Shown here piece after piece: positions 21,945 through 34,110 of a stretch of DNA of 64,000 nucleotides. The notes beneath the pieces were generated by a model. It searched no databases, was not told the origin of the DNA, and worked only from the letters and a program-made list of their open reading frames with translations. Every line of letters starts with the position of its first letter. Positions within the stretch are counted from its first letter, which is position 1. Made by a program: the position numbers and the translations under genes. The stretch comes from Rhytidiadelphus loreus. Lineage: Eukaryota > Streptophyta > Bryopsida > Hypnales > Hylocomiaceae. The stretch lies in the NCBI GenBank assembly GCA_947034895.1, contig OX344763.1, positions 76,403,093-76,467,092 on the forward strand. The letters run 5' to 3'.

Positions 21945-23030
21945 GTAGTTTGCAGTTGTTCATTTTGTTAGACTGGAGTTCCGGGTCTTCATGTAGAACC
22001 CGGATCCTGGATTTATAGGCTTTGTATTCAGTTATCTTATCTTCCCAGATTTTCAGGGCAGTTTAGGATTGGACGGAGCGGTGCTTTCCGCGAGATTTTC
22101 GGCATGTAGTTTTCTTTTAAAAGGGAGGGCCCGCATGGGGTCCCTCATTCCTTTTCTTGCTATTCCTTGTTTTGAGCAATAAATATATTTTTGCATTATC
22201 TGTCTTTTTACTCATTGCCTTAGTTTTTCATGTGTGTCCTTGGTTTCCTTTTCCTTGTGCATATAAGGTTGTTAGGGACGTCTTTGAAGGTTTTTGGCTG
22301 AAGAGTAGAGAGGTGGTAAGGAGGAATCCGGATTCAGGGCTTTCTTGGATCTGTGAATTGTGTGTGTCTAGGGAAGGGATTTAGAATTGTGAAGGAAGAG
22401 CTCTGTGAAATCCGGAGTTAGTGGTGTGGGTGCAAGTCCGGAAGGCCGGGAAGGGTTCTGTGCGGAGACAAGCAACCGCCTGTGGAAAACCCCCGCTCAC
22501 CCGGAAGGTCTGCCGGCTTATAGGTCCAATTGAAGTCCAAGTACCAGACCCCGACTCAGTTTCCAGGTGGTTCTGTATCCGTCGTTGTAGTAAGAAGGGA
22601 CGGGTTGTATTCTAAGTGACCTATTTTTTGGAGTAATCCGGGAGTTGTGAGAGTATACTTATCTGTACCTTGTTTATAACGGAAAGTATTTTGGGTCCGT
22701 GTCATTAGAAAGTTAGAGTTTGTGAGAGAACAAGAAGTGGTGATGTCCCTATCCCTCGTAAAAGAGCAAGTGAGGACACTCTGAGGGTAAAACAGAGGTA
22801 TAACAAACCGGTTTGGAGTTACGGGTCTAGAGATGGGTGAGAATCCGGATCTGGTAGTGAGTCCAGAAAGTAGTAGAATCTGGTTTAGGAGTGAGATTTG
22901 GAGTTATTTACGTTAAACCGGATTAGAAGGAGTTTAGAACACACTTTGGGGTTCCCTAGGACGATATTCCGTGTCATCTTACCATGTAGTTGTGGCTAAG
23001 AGCGCTTACTACCGTACTGCGCGTACGACA
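21945..23030 (+). other. Unit H 3' region (U3/R/U5-like)
   Basis: Sequence after the unit H stop codon. TTTTAAAAGG at about 22117 serves as the TATA-like element, followed by a GGGCCC-type dyad, CTCATTCC and AATAAA at 22178-22183, then about 850 bp to the terminus. No gene is seen. Confidence 0.6.
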
Positions 23031-25823
23031 GAGCTACTATAACATGAAATGCTAATGAAAACTTATTTAGAAGCTGACACAATTATTAAAGAACACTTTC
23101 TATTATGCCACACGTATTTTCAATTATACAAGACATCGTCTATGTCATGTATTCATTGAACGTACATGGGTACAAGTATTGTACATTCTACCTCATATAC
23201 AACAGAACATGTGGCATGTGCACACCTCCATTGAAATGATGCTAAGCATACAGTACATAAATATTGTCTAGGACATTGTTGCAAGTTTAATGACTTCGTA
23301 TTAACATGTTCATGTACATGCCCTTTCAAAGTAAACATTCTACATTTGTACAGGAGTACAGAAGTTTCTACACTTTTTCACGCTTGGATGTTGAAGTCAA
23401 CCATCAACTTGCAGCATTGCAAAATACACTTGCTCGGCAAGCCAATTTTCGTAATCTTCTTCCCAACTATCAAATGGGTAGAAACCTTCATAATGAAGTG
23501 ACATGCTGTACATGTTGTAATGGCATACATCATTTGGAAAGAAATCCTCTCCCTCAACTAAGCCCCAATTATACAAGTGCATCTGTTCCATGTGTAGGAA
23601 AACAAGATGCTCTAGGTAATTGGAAAGTTGAACATCGTAGTCTTCAAACGGATATATTTCCATAGGATAATCACATTCTCCCACAAATTCAAGAACATCA
23701 CACTCTCCTACAGATTCAATGTCCCATTGGTCCTCCCTATCCAAGAACGTGGTTGCCATGGACATGCTCCTGAGAGAACATGAACAATGGAACTAATGAG
23801 TGCCCAATGCATACATCGTACTCTACATTGCATGCACAAGTTGTATGTGCTTCAAAAAAATAGCATACAAAGTAGTCTTCAATTGCAAATGTTACTGTTC
23901 AAATTGTTGAGGACATTGAAGAGCACTTGCCTTTGTTTTTATTGTACAGAAGCTATGGTATAGAAACACACCAACAACTCTTTATTGTACTTGTATTTGT
24001 TGACAACTTGTTTGCTTCCAAGAGGCATACATTTAAAGAACACTAATAACCGTTCCTCCAACTTTCAAAGACGCATGCACTACTTACAATGATGTTTCCT
24101 ACATTCGTCAATGCATGAGTACATGGATTAATGTCATTATATGTAATTCAGAAGAAAGCAAATGAACACACTATAATGCCCATATGTTCCTGGAGAACCT
24201 TGCTAACTGAATGACATTGTACAGTACATCCTATACACATGTCCACTGTGTAATAGAAATGTTGCTACACATCTTTGAAAAGTCAATCATTTCAAATGTG
24301 GATATTTTTGTTGACGTGGCATAGTCAACGCGATTTCGATGGGAACATGACTAGCCCTGAAATTTTCATACATGTACTTCGACCTTGTCTCCTACTCGAG
24401 TCGCCTCATTACTAGGTAATGACTATCACATGCTATGTTCATGCTTCTTTCTCACAGAAATAAAGTATGTTCAAGCATCAATTCATGTAAGAAGTGAGGT
24501 ATGTCCTTTGTGAAGAAGAACATGTAATTGTAGAAAATGCAAAACTAGACAATAAATGTTCTTGAACTTCCTTTAATAAAGTTGATTTAGAATACTTCAA
24601 TGAAGTTTTCGTGTACAATATTTGAACCCTTTCATAATGAATTCATTGTCATGGGTAGCATAGAAGAATTTAAGCCTGTTGAATTAGTTTTTCTTGTAAG
24701 TAGGTCTTCAAAGTTTGTAGCTCTACACATGGACATATATGTACAAATACTTTTCTACTGAAATGGCTACTGAAGTTATTTTCAAACTTGAGGACTACAT
24801 CTTTCCGAACGCAAGGTCATTCTACTATCGAAAATTTCTCCAAATGTATATGTTCTTGGCACTTCAGAAAACCGAGACAATTCACAACGCATAGACGATT
24901 GTCATTCTCAAATTTCCATGAAAAAAACTACACATACATGAAAAGTAGTCATGTGGTTGTTACTGCATGTCATCCCCAACATCCTGCATGACATGACTTT
25001 GTCATCTAGAATGCGAATATGTCCAACAGTACGTCGTCCTCAACGTCTACAACGGGTAGGCATTGTGCCGTTCAGCATCGTAGGTCTCCTATGTCACCCG
25101 TGACACGTATCAAGCATTTGTATTACTCCCATAGTCTCACTGCATACAAAAGACACGACATGTAGAACACAATTCGATCTTAGGAACCCTAAGTCTGTTT
25201 GCCAATTTGGTCATGTAGTAGAGACAGATTTATGTAATGGAAGTTTCTAATATAGTCCTTGAGCACGATAGAGTAGTCAACTTGCATGAGAATGTACCAA
25301 ATGAGACAGTAGTGCACTTTGAAGTTACTAGAGAAGCCCTACATGTTTTCCATAATTTTGTGATGCAGGTATCAACGATTGCGTTTGATAGTGAAATGAA
25401 ACAAAATGAAGAGGGCGAACACAAAGCAGAGGCGCACTTACGTAGAAGTGGTCGCTTGCGTAAAACCCTGAAATGGTAGTCCACTCCTCAAACTGCTGAC
25501 ATCGCCGTTCCACTAACCGTGCATCCTACCCGTGTCCCCGCAAGTATTTCCACTTAGGTCTGAATACAGAACCCGTAACTCTCACTCTAACTTATAGTGG
25601 ACGCCTGCGTGTCACTTGCCATCAAACCATGATCGTGCTTGAATGTGGAAGCCTTCCATGGCTTGACGGCGCTACAGCCTGTGCGTCGTCTCTTGTAGCA
25701 ATGTCGCATGGACATAGGCTTGCCGTGGTTGTAGGGTCATACGGCATTAGGGGAGATTCCTGCATTTTAAGAGATTGTGAGTTCCCGGACTGCGGAAACT
25801 GCGGAAATGCTATGAGAACGCTG

Positions 25824-25856
25824 ATCTGACGTGGCCAGGAGACGGCCACGTCAGAT
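25824..25856. repeat. Perfect hairpin: 13-bp arms ATCTGACGTGGCC, 7-nt loop
   Basis: ATCTGACGTGGCC (25824-25836) is followed after AGGAGAC by its exact reverse complement (25844-25856). Each arm contains ACGTGGC, a G-box/ABRE-like core. It abuts the AT-rich 12-mer repeat that starts at 25857. It may be a foldback element end or a transcription-related dyad. Confidence 0.7.
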
Positions 25857-25918
25857 ATTATTTTTTAATATATTTTTTAATATATTTTTTAATATATTTT
25901 TTAATATATTAAAATTTT
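25857..25918. repeat. AT-rich tandem repeat, 12-bp unit AATATATTTTTT
   Basis: About four to five copies of a 12-bp AATATATTTTTT unit, then AATTTTAA-rich DNA. Simple repeat with no coding. Confidence 0.8.
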
Positions 25919-26650
25919 AATTTAATTTTTTAATTTTTTAATTTTAATTAATTTATTATTATATTCTAACTGTACAGGACTAGTTCCTAACAATAGGAAC
26001 AACCCTGAAACAGTCTCCCAAGTAGCTGAAATCTCCTCTAATGTCTGCCTACCTACAATTGTAGGCTACATCTTTGTTCTTGTATTCGGTCACCATGCTC
26101 ATGCTCGCACTATTTTTGTCCTGAACGTCTCATCTTACCGGACAGAGGTGCGAGGAGAAGGTATTCGTCAATTGCGTGGCAGGAAAAGACTTCCTCACTG
26201 AATTCAAGTTCCTAAGTGAATTATAGTGTGTTGTAGCAGGTTAGTTTTAAGGATACTTCCATGTCGCAGTCAATGAGGCAATGCCAATGTAATCCAGTTA
26301 GGACACGAGAAAAAATTTGTCTATTGGATCGTCAATTACCCACAAAATCGTTGCAGCAGAATTGGCTAAGTAGACCTGCATATATGAATGAGAACAACAT
26401 CGTCATATTGTTCCCATTCAAAGAGTAGTATTGTTGGTGATGCATGTGTACAAGTTATGTTTCTTGTAGTGCCATGTTGCATACTAATCGTGTTGTTTTT
26501 AGTCGGCATGGAAGATCTTAGATTTACTTCCTGTGAACTAGGCCATTATTGTTGTTCCTTGTCCATGCCTATAGTGGCCCGAAACACGCAATTGCGCGTT
26601 GTACTACTGCTGCTACTATGCACACTAAATTTATGTTTATTTCTTACAGA

Positions 26651-26937
26651 CAGAAGGTGCAGAATTTGTAAAGTGGTCTCAACCGCGATTAAGGATGCCG
26701 CAGCCTAAAGAAAAGCTCATCAAGCAGAGGGTGTCACCACCACGTCGTAGTCAAGACAATTGAAAGTAGTGGCCACAGAGTGTGGGCCATCCAACTACAG
26801 CTATGCAAATGCGTACAGAAGGAGAGAAGCGGAGCAAGTACTTCAATGATCCACTGCTACAGAAAAACTTAGCAGCAAAGAGCAAGGCTAAACCTTCCAC
26901 TTCAAGTTCGGTAGTAAAGAAGCGGAAGATGGTAGAA
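26651..26937 (+). pseudogene. Exon of an unidentified decayed gene, interrupted by element 1
   Basis: A 3' splice site TTCTTACAG precedes 26651. The frame TEGAEFVKWSQPRLRMPQP, then a basic region, then SKYFNDPLLQKNLAAKSKA and SSSVVKKRKMVE, runs to 26937, with two stops near 26760. The giant transposon begins at 26938, and the frame resumes at 44810 with DFSIASSEDAYETPLQQ up to a 5' splice-like GAG|GTATAT at 44883. The restored exon is in frame once one target duplication is removed. The protein is basic and probably nuclear; I do not recognise it, and it may belong to another transposon. Confidence 0.6.
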
Positions 26938-26967
26938 GGGCTTATTCGTTAATTTGAGACAAGTTGG
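26938..26967 (+). repeat. Left terminal inverted repeat of element 1
   Basis: GGGCTTATTCGTTAATTTGA plus ten more bases (GACAAGTTGG), inverted relative to 44772-44801 with two mismatches. TTGAGAC recurs just inside (near 27020 and 27190) and inside the right end (near 44759 and 44779), suggesting subterminal transposase contacts. Confidence 0.88.
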
Positions 26968-27466
26968 GGTCTCATTTTAATGCATTCTATATTTAGAAAG
27001 AAATAAGTATTCAATAAATTGAGACTCTTCAATAAATTAAGACTTCAAAATGTTAAAATATTTTTTTATAGATTTTTCTAGTTCTAGAAAAAGTATCTCC
27101 AACCAACAATTCACTATTTCATTCCTTAATTTATTCATTAATATCTATATACAATAGACCATGAACTTATAAATTGAAAAATTTCTTTAAATTGAGACTA
27201 CCTTTAATCCCAAAAAATCATCCCCTTACTTCTCACACCAAACTTTTTAAATGAAAGACTTCAACCAAATACAAATTGAAGGCACAAGTAAATGTAATAT
27301 ATACAAAAGCTATAAGAAAGGGGAAATATTTTCTATTAATAGCAATAAAAATGTTACATATCTGCCACATCATTATAGAAACAATCAAAGAAACAACTAC
27401 AAACATTGAAATGTAAAACCACATGGAACTCCACTTCCTAAAATAAACCACCAACAAACCTACAAA
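26968..27466. other. Left subterminal region of element 1
   Basis: AT-rich non-coding DNA between the terminal repeat and the end of the transposase gene, with imperfect AATTGAGACT repeats. It probably contains the 3' end of the transposase transcript. No gene. Confidence 0.6.
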
Positions 27467-30337
27467 CTATTCCTCGCCTTCCGCGGAAGACACTTCATTC
27501 TCCGAATTAGAGTTAAAGGCCGTCAGGGATGATTTGATGATGTTCATTTGCATCTTCGGAATTGTAACTTTTGTAATAACTTGAGGTTGATCTTCAGCCC
27601 CCCTTCTTCCACGTGGCTTGAAAGTTGTCATGATACAATCTGCATTGGACCAGCACGGAGGGATTACACGATCCTCGCGCCACACATTCCCAGCTTTAGT
27701 GTCCCATCCAGCATACGTATCCATATTGATGTGACAACTTGAAGCAGGCGTCCAATACTGGATTTGGATCAAATGAACATGTCCGGGATCTGGATTTGGA
27801 TTTGTAAGAGCCCTCGCAAGCCAAAATGGTTTTGGGTCGTCATCTGCGGGGCGCACTGCAACAAAATAACTTGCAAACACATCACGATCAACACGAAATG
27901 AAGGATGTGGGCGGTCACGCCTACGTCCAATGAAAGGTGCATCTCGTGCAAACTCTTCACGTATTGTACCATCTCTCTGCATTTGGTCTTCCGGTTCATT
28001 AGTGATCCTAGAAGCTGGCCAAAATCCATCTTGTAATGTCTCACGCACCTGTAGAGGGGCATCTAGGGCAGATCTCACACCTTTCCAGTAACTTTTTATA
28101 GGATCAATCTTCTTCCTGAACTCTCCAGATCGGTCGTCGTCTGACATTGCACTCCAATGAGCAATAAAACCATTCAAACCCTTTTTGATCTCAGGCAGTG
28201 CTTTCATATGTTGTGGAGGCAGCGGGAGCGGACTACCGCTTGGTACTAGGGGACGCGCGTCTTCAGTCTCCGACCACAAGCGAATCCCTTTCTTGTGCAG
28301 TGGTAGCCAATCCTTGTCGGTACAAAGATATTTATACTCCATAATCGGCCAACCACTAGAATCCATGTGGAACTTGAACTGCTGGCTCGAGGAATGACCT
28401 TCTAAAAAATCCCCACCTATTCCCAAGTACCCGTGCACAAATCTTTTGAAATCAGGGACTTCCTCGATGAGATGAGGAATTACCGGGTGGGATTCACAGT
28501 CCATGAAGGACTTCATGAGTCTTGGAAGTGTCTGGTAATCATTGGTCTTCAACATGTTGCTCCATCGACCAAACAAAGCATCAATGTCTTCATGTGTGTG
28601 TCCAACTATATAGAAGTTGATGTATATCTCGCGGAAAATGCCTTTGAATACAAGTAGAGAGCAAAAAGCAAAAACCCATCGGTTCTTGTTGTCTCCCGAT
28701 GCATTGTCCAATTGCAAAGTCAATATAGGCGGTAGGGGCTGAGCGGGAATAAGTTCTTGTGGAGGAACGAGGGAGTCCAAGCAAATTCCTCGGCCTGCTA
28801 GCACAGCCTTGGTTAACATGGATTGGTCATCATCCTTAGAAAATAAGATCCTTGATGTATTTTTGGGCGGTCCTTCAAGATCACGCAACAATCTAGCAAT
28901 GGAGCCAATGGTGTGATTGGAGTCTGTTGGAAAAATGTCTAACCCATAGTGCGCATACCGAATGTCACCATGACCATGAGCAATCATACTGGTCACAGCA
29001 ATAGGCATTTTCATGAAAGAATCCGTCACTTTAGTCTTGTGAGAAAAGTGAGGAGAAGCAGTCTTGGAGTGATCCATTTTATCATGGATGATGCAGAGCA
29101 TCCTCTCAGGATACATCACGGAATACTCTCTATTTCCGTAATAGAGTTCCCGATGTGCCTTCTGCCTTGAAAGGTGTATGGTCAGAATTCTCTCCCATTT
29201 GTCTTGCGCAGTAGATAGAGGAGTACAAGCACCCTTCAACTGCCTCTATGTATCGCACATACCACACCTCAAAAAAGTATCTCCTCGTGCCTTTGGAGCA
29301 AACTTAGGGAAAGACGCACGACAGATGTTACTCAATCCACTAGAAGAAATCGGTGACAAATTAAACGTAGCATTTGCCTCATTGATTTTTGGTAATTGAT
29401 CACTCCAACGGAAGGCTGACGGCAATACCATTGCAGGGACTCTTTCCCCAGATGCTAAAGTTCTTGTCTTGTGCGGCATTGCTTCTACTTCACCTACAAT
29501 CAGCATTCGAAGTGTGGCAGTAGCTTGTACAGTTTGCGTGCATGGTTTTTTCAACCCCAAATTCCCATGGGCTTTAGCTTGCATTTTAGATTTGGCCTTC
29601 TCTTTGTACCTGTAGAATGTAGCTTTCGAAATCCCATATATTGTCCACCAAGCAGTGGGACACACTTCAAAGTTCTTCAAGGTAATCCAATCCTTCCCAT
29701 CCTAGTCCTTGTGCATTTGTCGATGAACTTCAAGAAGGCACTTCTTGCGATTATACACACCATCGATTACATGTAGTTGAGAACGTATGGCTTGAATTTC
29801 TCAACGCGGAAACGGATGCAAGCAATTCTTGGGGCAACATGGCTTTGTGGACACTTCAGTGATCGCGCGTGTTGTGAGAAGCGATTCTTTTTTGGGAGGA
29901 ATGTCTACTTCTGACCTCACATGAGAACTTTCATACGATCTAATTCCCACACGACCACGGCGGTTCAAAGCATTGACAGCATTGTTATAAATGCTAGTTT
30001 GATCATGGTCGTATAGACTAACACCATTCAAAAACACTCTTTTAATGTGCCAGGAGTGCATGGACCACATCCACCCCGATGGTACTTCATCCTCGCACAA
30101 GGACTCGGCAATCTGAATTGCCACACGGTCATCACCAAGAGGTTCACCATCCATGTCAATGATGAGGTCCGCGTCAACGCTTCGACAAATCCCATTCGCG
30201 ACGTCATCACCAGCATTGTTCCTCAAGGTGACGCACTTCGAGATCCAAGACGGACGAGGAATACCATCGCAAGGTGCGACACCATCAGGAAGAACAGGCA
30301 CCGGAACGGTAAAGTCATTTGGACCATGGATGTCCAT
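27467..30337 (-). pseudogene. Element 1 transposase (DUF7869-like, RNase H-type candidate), three in-frame stops
   Basis: One frame of 956 codons from ATG 30337 (MDIHGPNDF) to 27467, broken by TGA after HPFPR (about 29801), TAG after MHKD (about 29703) and TAG after CGMCDT (29246). In order: an N-terminal domain of about 150 residues; CCPKNCLHPF, a cysteine cluster; an HTH-like YGISKATFYRYKEKAK; a second Cys pair RCGMC; then IIHDKMDHSKTASPHF, LTLQLDNASGDNKN and VGHTHEDIDALFGRW, which look like the acidic triad strands of an RNase H-type transposase. The C-terminal RPHPSFRVDRDVF to WLARAL region is conserved in element 2. The motifs resemble proteins carrying the DUF7869 domain, recalled without a search. 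All three stops fit C-to-T change at CGA or CAG, or an unclear codon. It would cut or join DNA at element ends; this copy is dead unless read through. Confidence 0.75.
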
Positions 30338-30402
30338 TCTACAATACAAAGAAGTTATCCATGTCAAAAGCAAGAGACAAATGATAAATGAAGTCATACA
30401 AC

Positions 30403-31484
30403 TTATCCTCGACCCGAAGGTAATAATGAATCAACAGAACCGACGGAATTCCGAACTACACAACGAGCATCTCACAAAGGATCTCTAGCACACACCATAG
30501 ACTGACAAGCAATATTCTCATCGATGCAAAGAGAATGTCATGATCACAACAAGGAAATATGAAATAGAAATCCAACAACGAATAAACCCTCACAGTCATA
30601 TTAATACCAATGAACTCAAGGTACATTGAAATCATCCACATTACCTGACAGACTAAAACCATCCCAACAAGCATATCAATACCAATGAACTCAAGGTACA
30701 TTGACATAATGAACACATAGCTGTCAAGGACCAGTCCATCTACATTTTACCTTCGAGTTGAAGGTAAATCAAGGATCTAGTAAATTAAAATCAAGACAGA
30801 TACCTTCGACTCGACGAAAAGTCAAGAAACTAGTAAGTGAACATGAGATCACTCACCTACCTTCGACTCAAAGATAATTAGGTCATGGAATGTACACTAC
30901 AATTGTTAAACTGTTGGGAACACAAAGTTTCAACAATAATACTAACTGTGTTTGGTAAGGACTGACAACATTACTACATGTATAGTGTAATTGGGTCATT
31001 CCAACATTATTACGAGTGTTGTACGGAAACAAAATTTAGAACTTTGAATTAAATAAAAGGAACTACACTAATTATCACCCAACAATATGTCAGTCTTAGT
31101 GCAGTTCAGATTCACTAATTATCCTCGACTCGAGGATAAACTGGTGTGTCCACAGCAAGTCGGTTGTTTCTTACACCAATTTTTATTTCAAAAAATATGA
31201 GAATACGACAATTTCAAATGTATTTCTGTCAAGAGAATAGAAATGGGGGAAAATGAACAAGTAACTTCTGTATCCTGATACAATGACCTCATGATTGCAC
31301 CATAGAGTGAGCTCAAAAATATTCTACCTTCGACTCGAAGATAAATTACAATATGAAATGGAAGGCAAGCGATTCGAAATTTAGACAATACTGAATGATT
31401 AATATTTCAAATTAATCCTTATCTTCGACACGAAGGTAAATGTACGCAGTCCTCAGATACCTCTATCTTCGACTCGAAGATAAA
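30403..31484. repeat. Palindrome cluster P1 upstream of the transposase (8 sites)
   Basis: Dyads at about 30403, 30745, 30801, 30857, 31119, 31325, 31419 and 31463. The arm is TTATCTTCGA, then one variable base, then its inverse. Variants change both arms together (TTATCCTCGA with TCGAGGATAA, as at 31119). They flank the transposase promoter side and may be transposase-binding or regulatory sites. Confidence 0.88.
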
Positions 31485-32345
31485 GTATCCAACTCTATGG
31501 AGTCGCTCACAATGATTCCCTAAATTTACGCCTTAATATTCGGAGCGTTGGATTTGGGTTCTCAGAAAATGACTCTAATTACAATGAAAATGGTTTCATG
31601 ACCAAGATATCGATTGCGTGAACTTCTAACATGCGGTGACCTATCTGACTAGTTTAACATACTCAAATCAAGAAATATGGAATGGAGAGGGGAAACAGAA
31701 GGGACACTCATGCAGAGTCCTTCGATATGAAATCAAATGCGGCCTCAGAAACTCGTCAGCTCTCCGCAAAATCATAAGCACACACTTGGAAATGAATGCA
31801 AAACTTCCTACTAAAACTAAGAACTATATATTCAAAGCAGGAGCGACATGATACATGTTTGCACGAATTATTCTCAGCACGGCGGACCTCGTATGTGAGC
31901 AACGGAATGGGAACACTGGCAGCAATTGGGAAACAAATTGGAGAAGACTAGGCGGGGAACAAATGAGGCGACAAAACCTGAAAATTCAAATTGAGAGGAC
32001 CCGTCAGAGAATATGTCAGTCATGAATTCATGGAAAAAGCAATAGTAGATGCCACACTATTTTCTACTAGAAATGCGCGACTGCGCAATAGTTCGAGTGA
32101 TTTAGGCAACGTGAGCTGGAAAGAGAATGTACAAGTCAAACCTGGCTTTTTTTGGAGCAGATTTTGTTGGGCATTCGCTTAATTCTTGGTGGTAAATGGA
32201 ATTGCACGTTGGCAAAAAGTTTCTGAATTTGAAGCGATCTTTTTCAGGATTGCCGACAATATATTCTTTTGCATAAAATAGGGTTTCCACCAATAAATGT
32301 TGAAAAAGAAAGATTCACTGGGATCCTCTTGTAATTCCTTCCACA
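31485..32345. other. Element 1 spacer, no gene found
   Basis: Mixed AT-rich DNA with only short frames of about 60-70 codons that show no family motif. No palindromes occur here. Confidence 0.5.
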
Positions 32346-32428
32346 ATGAAATAGGGTTTAGGGTTTAGGGTTTAGGGTTTGGTGTTTAGGGTTTGGTGTT
32401 TGGTGTTTGGTGTTTGGTGTTAGGGTTT
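32346..32428 (+). repeat. Interstitial telomere-like repeats (TTTAGGG and TTTGGTG variants)
   Basis: Four direct TTTAGGG units followed by degenerate TTTGGTG units. TTTAGGG is the usual plant telomere repeat. A similar stretch sits at the same relative place in element 2 (57917-57990), so it is a part of the element rather than a chromosome end. Confidence 0.85.
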
Positions 32429-33493
32429 TTTGTGATTAAATTTCTCCACGTTTTAATTCTAAGACTTAAAGAAACTTACAAGACTAAATATCTTATTCCG
32501 CCTATACATTCAAAGTGTATTCAATGAACATTGAAAAATAAAAACAATTTTGTTTATTCTCTTGATTGAGACCTAAACCAATATATTATAGAAGGAAAAT
32601 GTAAAAGCTGAGGTTTGTTCTGAAATGTAGACCACAAAAGTTCGTAAAAGGAAGCTTTCTTTTATCTAAAGGTATAATTTTCTTTAAGTTTGTATTTTAA
32701 ATAAATACAACATCTATAATTAACTTTCTAAACTTGTACAATAAATTAATTGTTTTCACTCATGAAACTTACTTAAGTGCATGCATGGGATACTTGACAA
32801 TGATTATTAATGAAAGATAAAAATAATTAGTTTAAGCGTACTATTGATCATAGTCAGTGGAAGTGACTATGACTATGATTCATACTAGTACCTAATTCAA
32901 GGAAAGGTCAATCATGATTTATACATAGCAATGTCATAGGACAATAATGGTGCAACTTGATGCCAATTAAACGTCAGACTAATAATGTCTTCTATAGACA
33001 CAATGAATGATAGACAATCATATTAAAATACTGGGAAAACAATTCTTATAAATATTTGTTTTGGAAATGAAAATAGTACAATTATAATTGTAATGCCCCT
33101 AAACCCATTGCGTAAGGCAATATTGATAATCATTCATTCAAACAATAGTGAGGCTTAAACAACAAAAATCATGCCCAACAATTTTCTGAACCCCAAATCA
33201 TTAATGCCATGGAAGTTGCGTGAAAAAAAAAAATAGAAAAAAATTAATAGTTACGATTTAGACAATAGTATTATTATAAGGCCTACAAAACAAAAACCAT
33301 GCCATACAATTTCCTAAACCCCAAATCATTAATGCTATGGAATTTGCGTAGGAAACAATCAACGGAAATAAATTAATAGTTACGTACAAGTTGCAAATGA
33401 TTGTGTAGGATGCATGGCCGTCTCAAATAAACTTAAAGCACTACTAATTTTTTTTCTTTGAGATTTTGCATACTATAGATTGGAAAAGATGTT
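32429..33493. other. AT-rich spacer of element 1
   Basis: No gene is seen. A diverged pair of related segments (near 33160-33230 and 33290-33370, both with CCTAAACCCC-like or CCCCAAATCATTAATGC words) suggests an old local duplication. Confidence 0.5.
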
Positions 33494-34110
33494 GTGCAAG
33501 TTGCAATTATTCCTAAACTAATTCACATAAATATGCAATTCATGATCACTTTAATGACCTTGTACTTGAAACTAAAAAATAAGGCAAGAATCAGCCCTTG
33601 TTAATACGATGTACTTCAATAACCATAAAAATATAAAGTCATGAACTTCATTTAAAAAAAAAATGAGAAACATGTAAGTTGTACAAGTTCCAATTATTCC
33701 TAAACTCACGAATTCAAAAAAATATATAATTGGTGGTCACTTTGAATGGCTTACTCCGTGAAATGGAAAATTGGTGCATGAACCTTGCCCTGTACTTTAA
33801 TGTCGAACAAGTTGTAATCTCATGAAATTGACGTAAAGAAAAATTGGAAACACGTTGTGCAAGTTCCAATTATTCCTAAACTCATGAATTCAAAAAAATA
33901 TATAATTGGTGGTCACTTTGAATGGCTTACTCCGTGAAATGGAAAATTGGTGCATGAACCTTGCCCTGTACTTTAATGTCGAACAAGTTGTAATCTCATG
34001 AAATTGACGTAAAGAAAAATTGGAAACACGTTGTGCAAGTTCCAATTATTCCTAAACTCACGAATTCAAAAAAATATATAATTGGTGGTCACTTTAAATA
34101 ACCTTCTCCT
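33494..34110 (+). repeat. Tandem array in element 1, unit about 176 bp, about 3.5 copies
   Basis: GTGCAAGTT/GTACAAGTT starts at 33494, 33681, 33857 and 34033, giving periods of 187, 176 and 176. Units contain CCAATTATTCCTAAACTC, CCTGTACTTTAATGTC and a CATGAAATTGACGTAAAG block. The same landmarks recur in the element 2 array. Confidence 0.88.

Larger units (their letters stand above)
5321..23030 (+). mobile_element. LTR-like coding unit H (family 1), host of three nested insertions
   Basis: Starts TGTTGGAATCC at 5321 and ends GCGCGTACGACA at 23030. The flanks carry a perfect 5-bp duplication GAGCT (5316-5320 and 23031-23035). Its own sequence, about 3373 bp, lies in four pieces: 5321-6243, 13604-13955, 17538-17997 and 21393-23030. 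The gaps are units C (containing A), D and E, each bounded by exact 5-bp duplications. A TATA-like TATATATA at 5631 lies 114 bp before the ATG at 5745, and AATAAA lies at 22178. H is the oldest element of the nest. Confidence 0.9.
23036..26650. other. Older AT-rich DNA with no confirmed gene
   Basis: Sequence between unit H and the interrupted exon at 26651. It is AT-rich, with many short ATG/ACATT words. The longest frames are 23397-23765 on the minus strand (122 codons, acidic and aromatic, no recognised motif) and 25237-25479 on the plus strand (ends in a basic LRRSGRLRKTLKW). Neither can be supported as a gene from sequence alone; both could be exons of the same decayed gene as 26651-26937. 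Confidence 0.4.

Noticed and set aside
5321..23030. A conventional LTR retrotransposon with two LTRs
   Set aside because: The repeated segments are separate units with their own exact 5-bp target duplications, not paired LTRs around an internal gag-pol region.
23397..23765. 122-codon acidic, Tyr-rich minus-strand frame as a gene
   Set aside because: No recognised motif, no splice or promoter support; kept only as a note in the region entry.
30403..31484. Possible CRISPR array (repeated palindromes)
   Set aside because: Spacing is irregular, arms vary, there are no cas genes and the DNA is eukaryotic.
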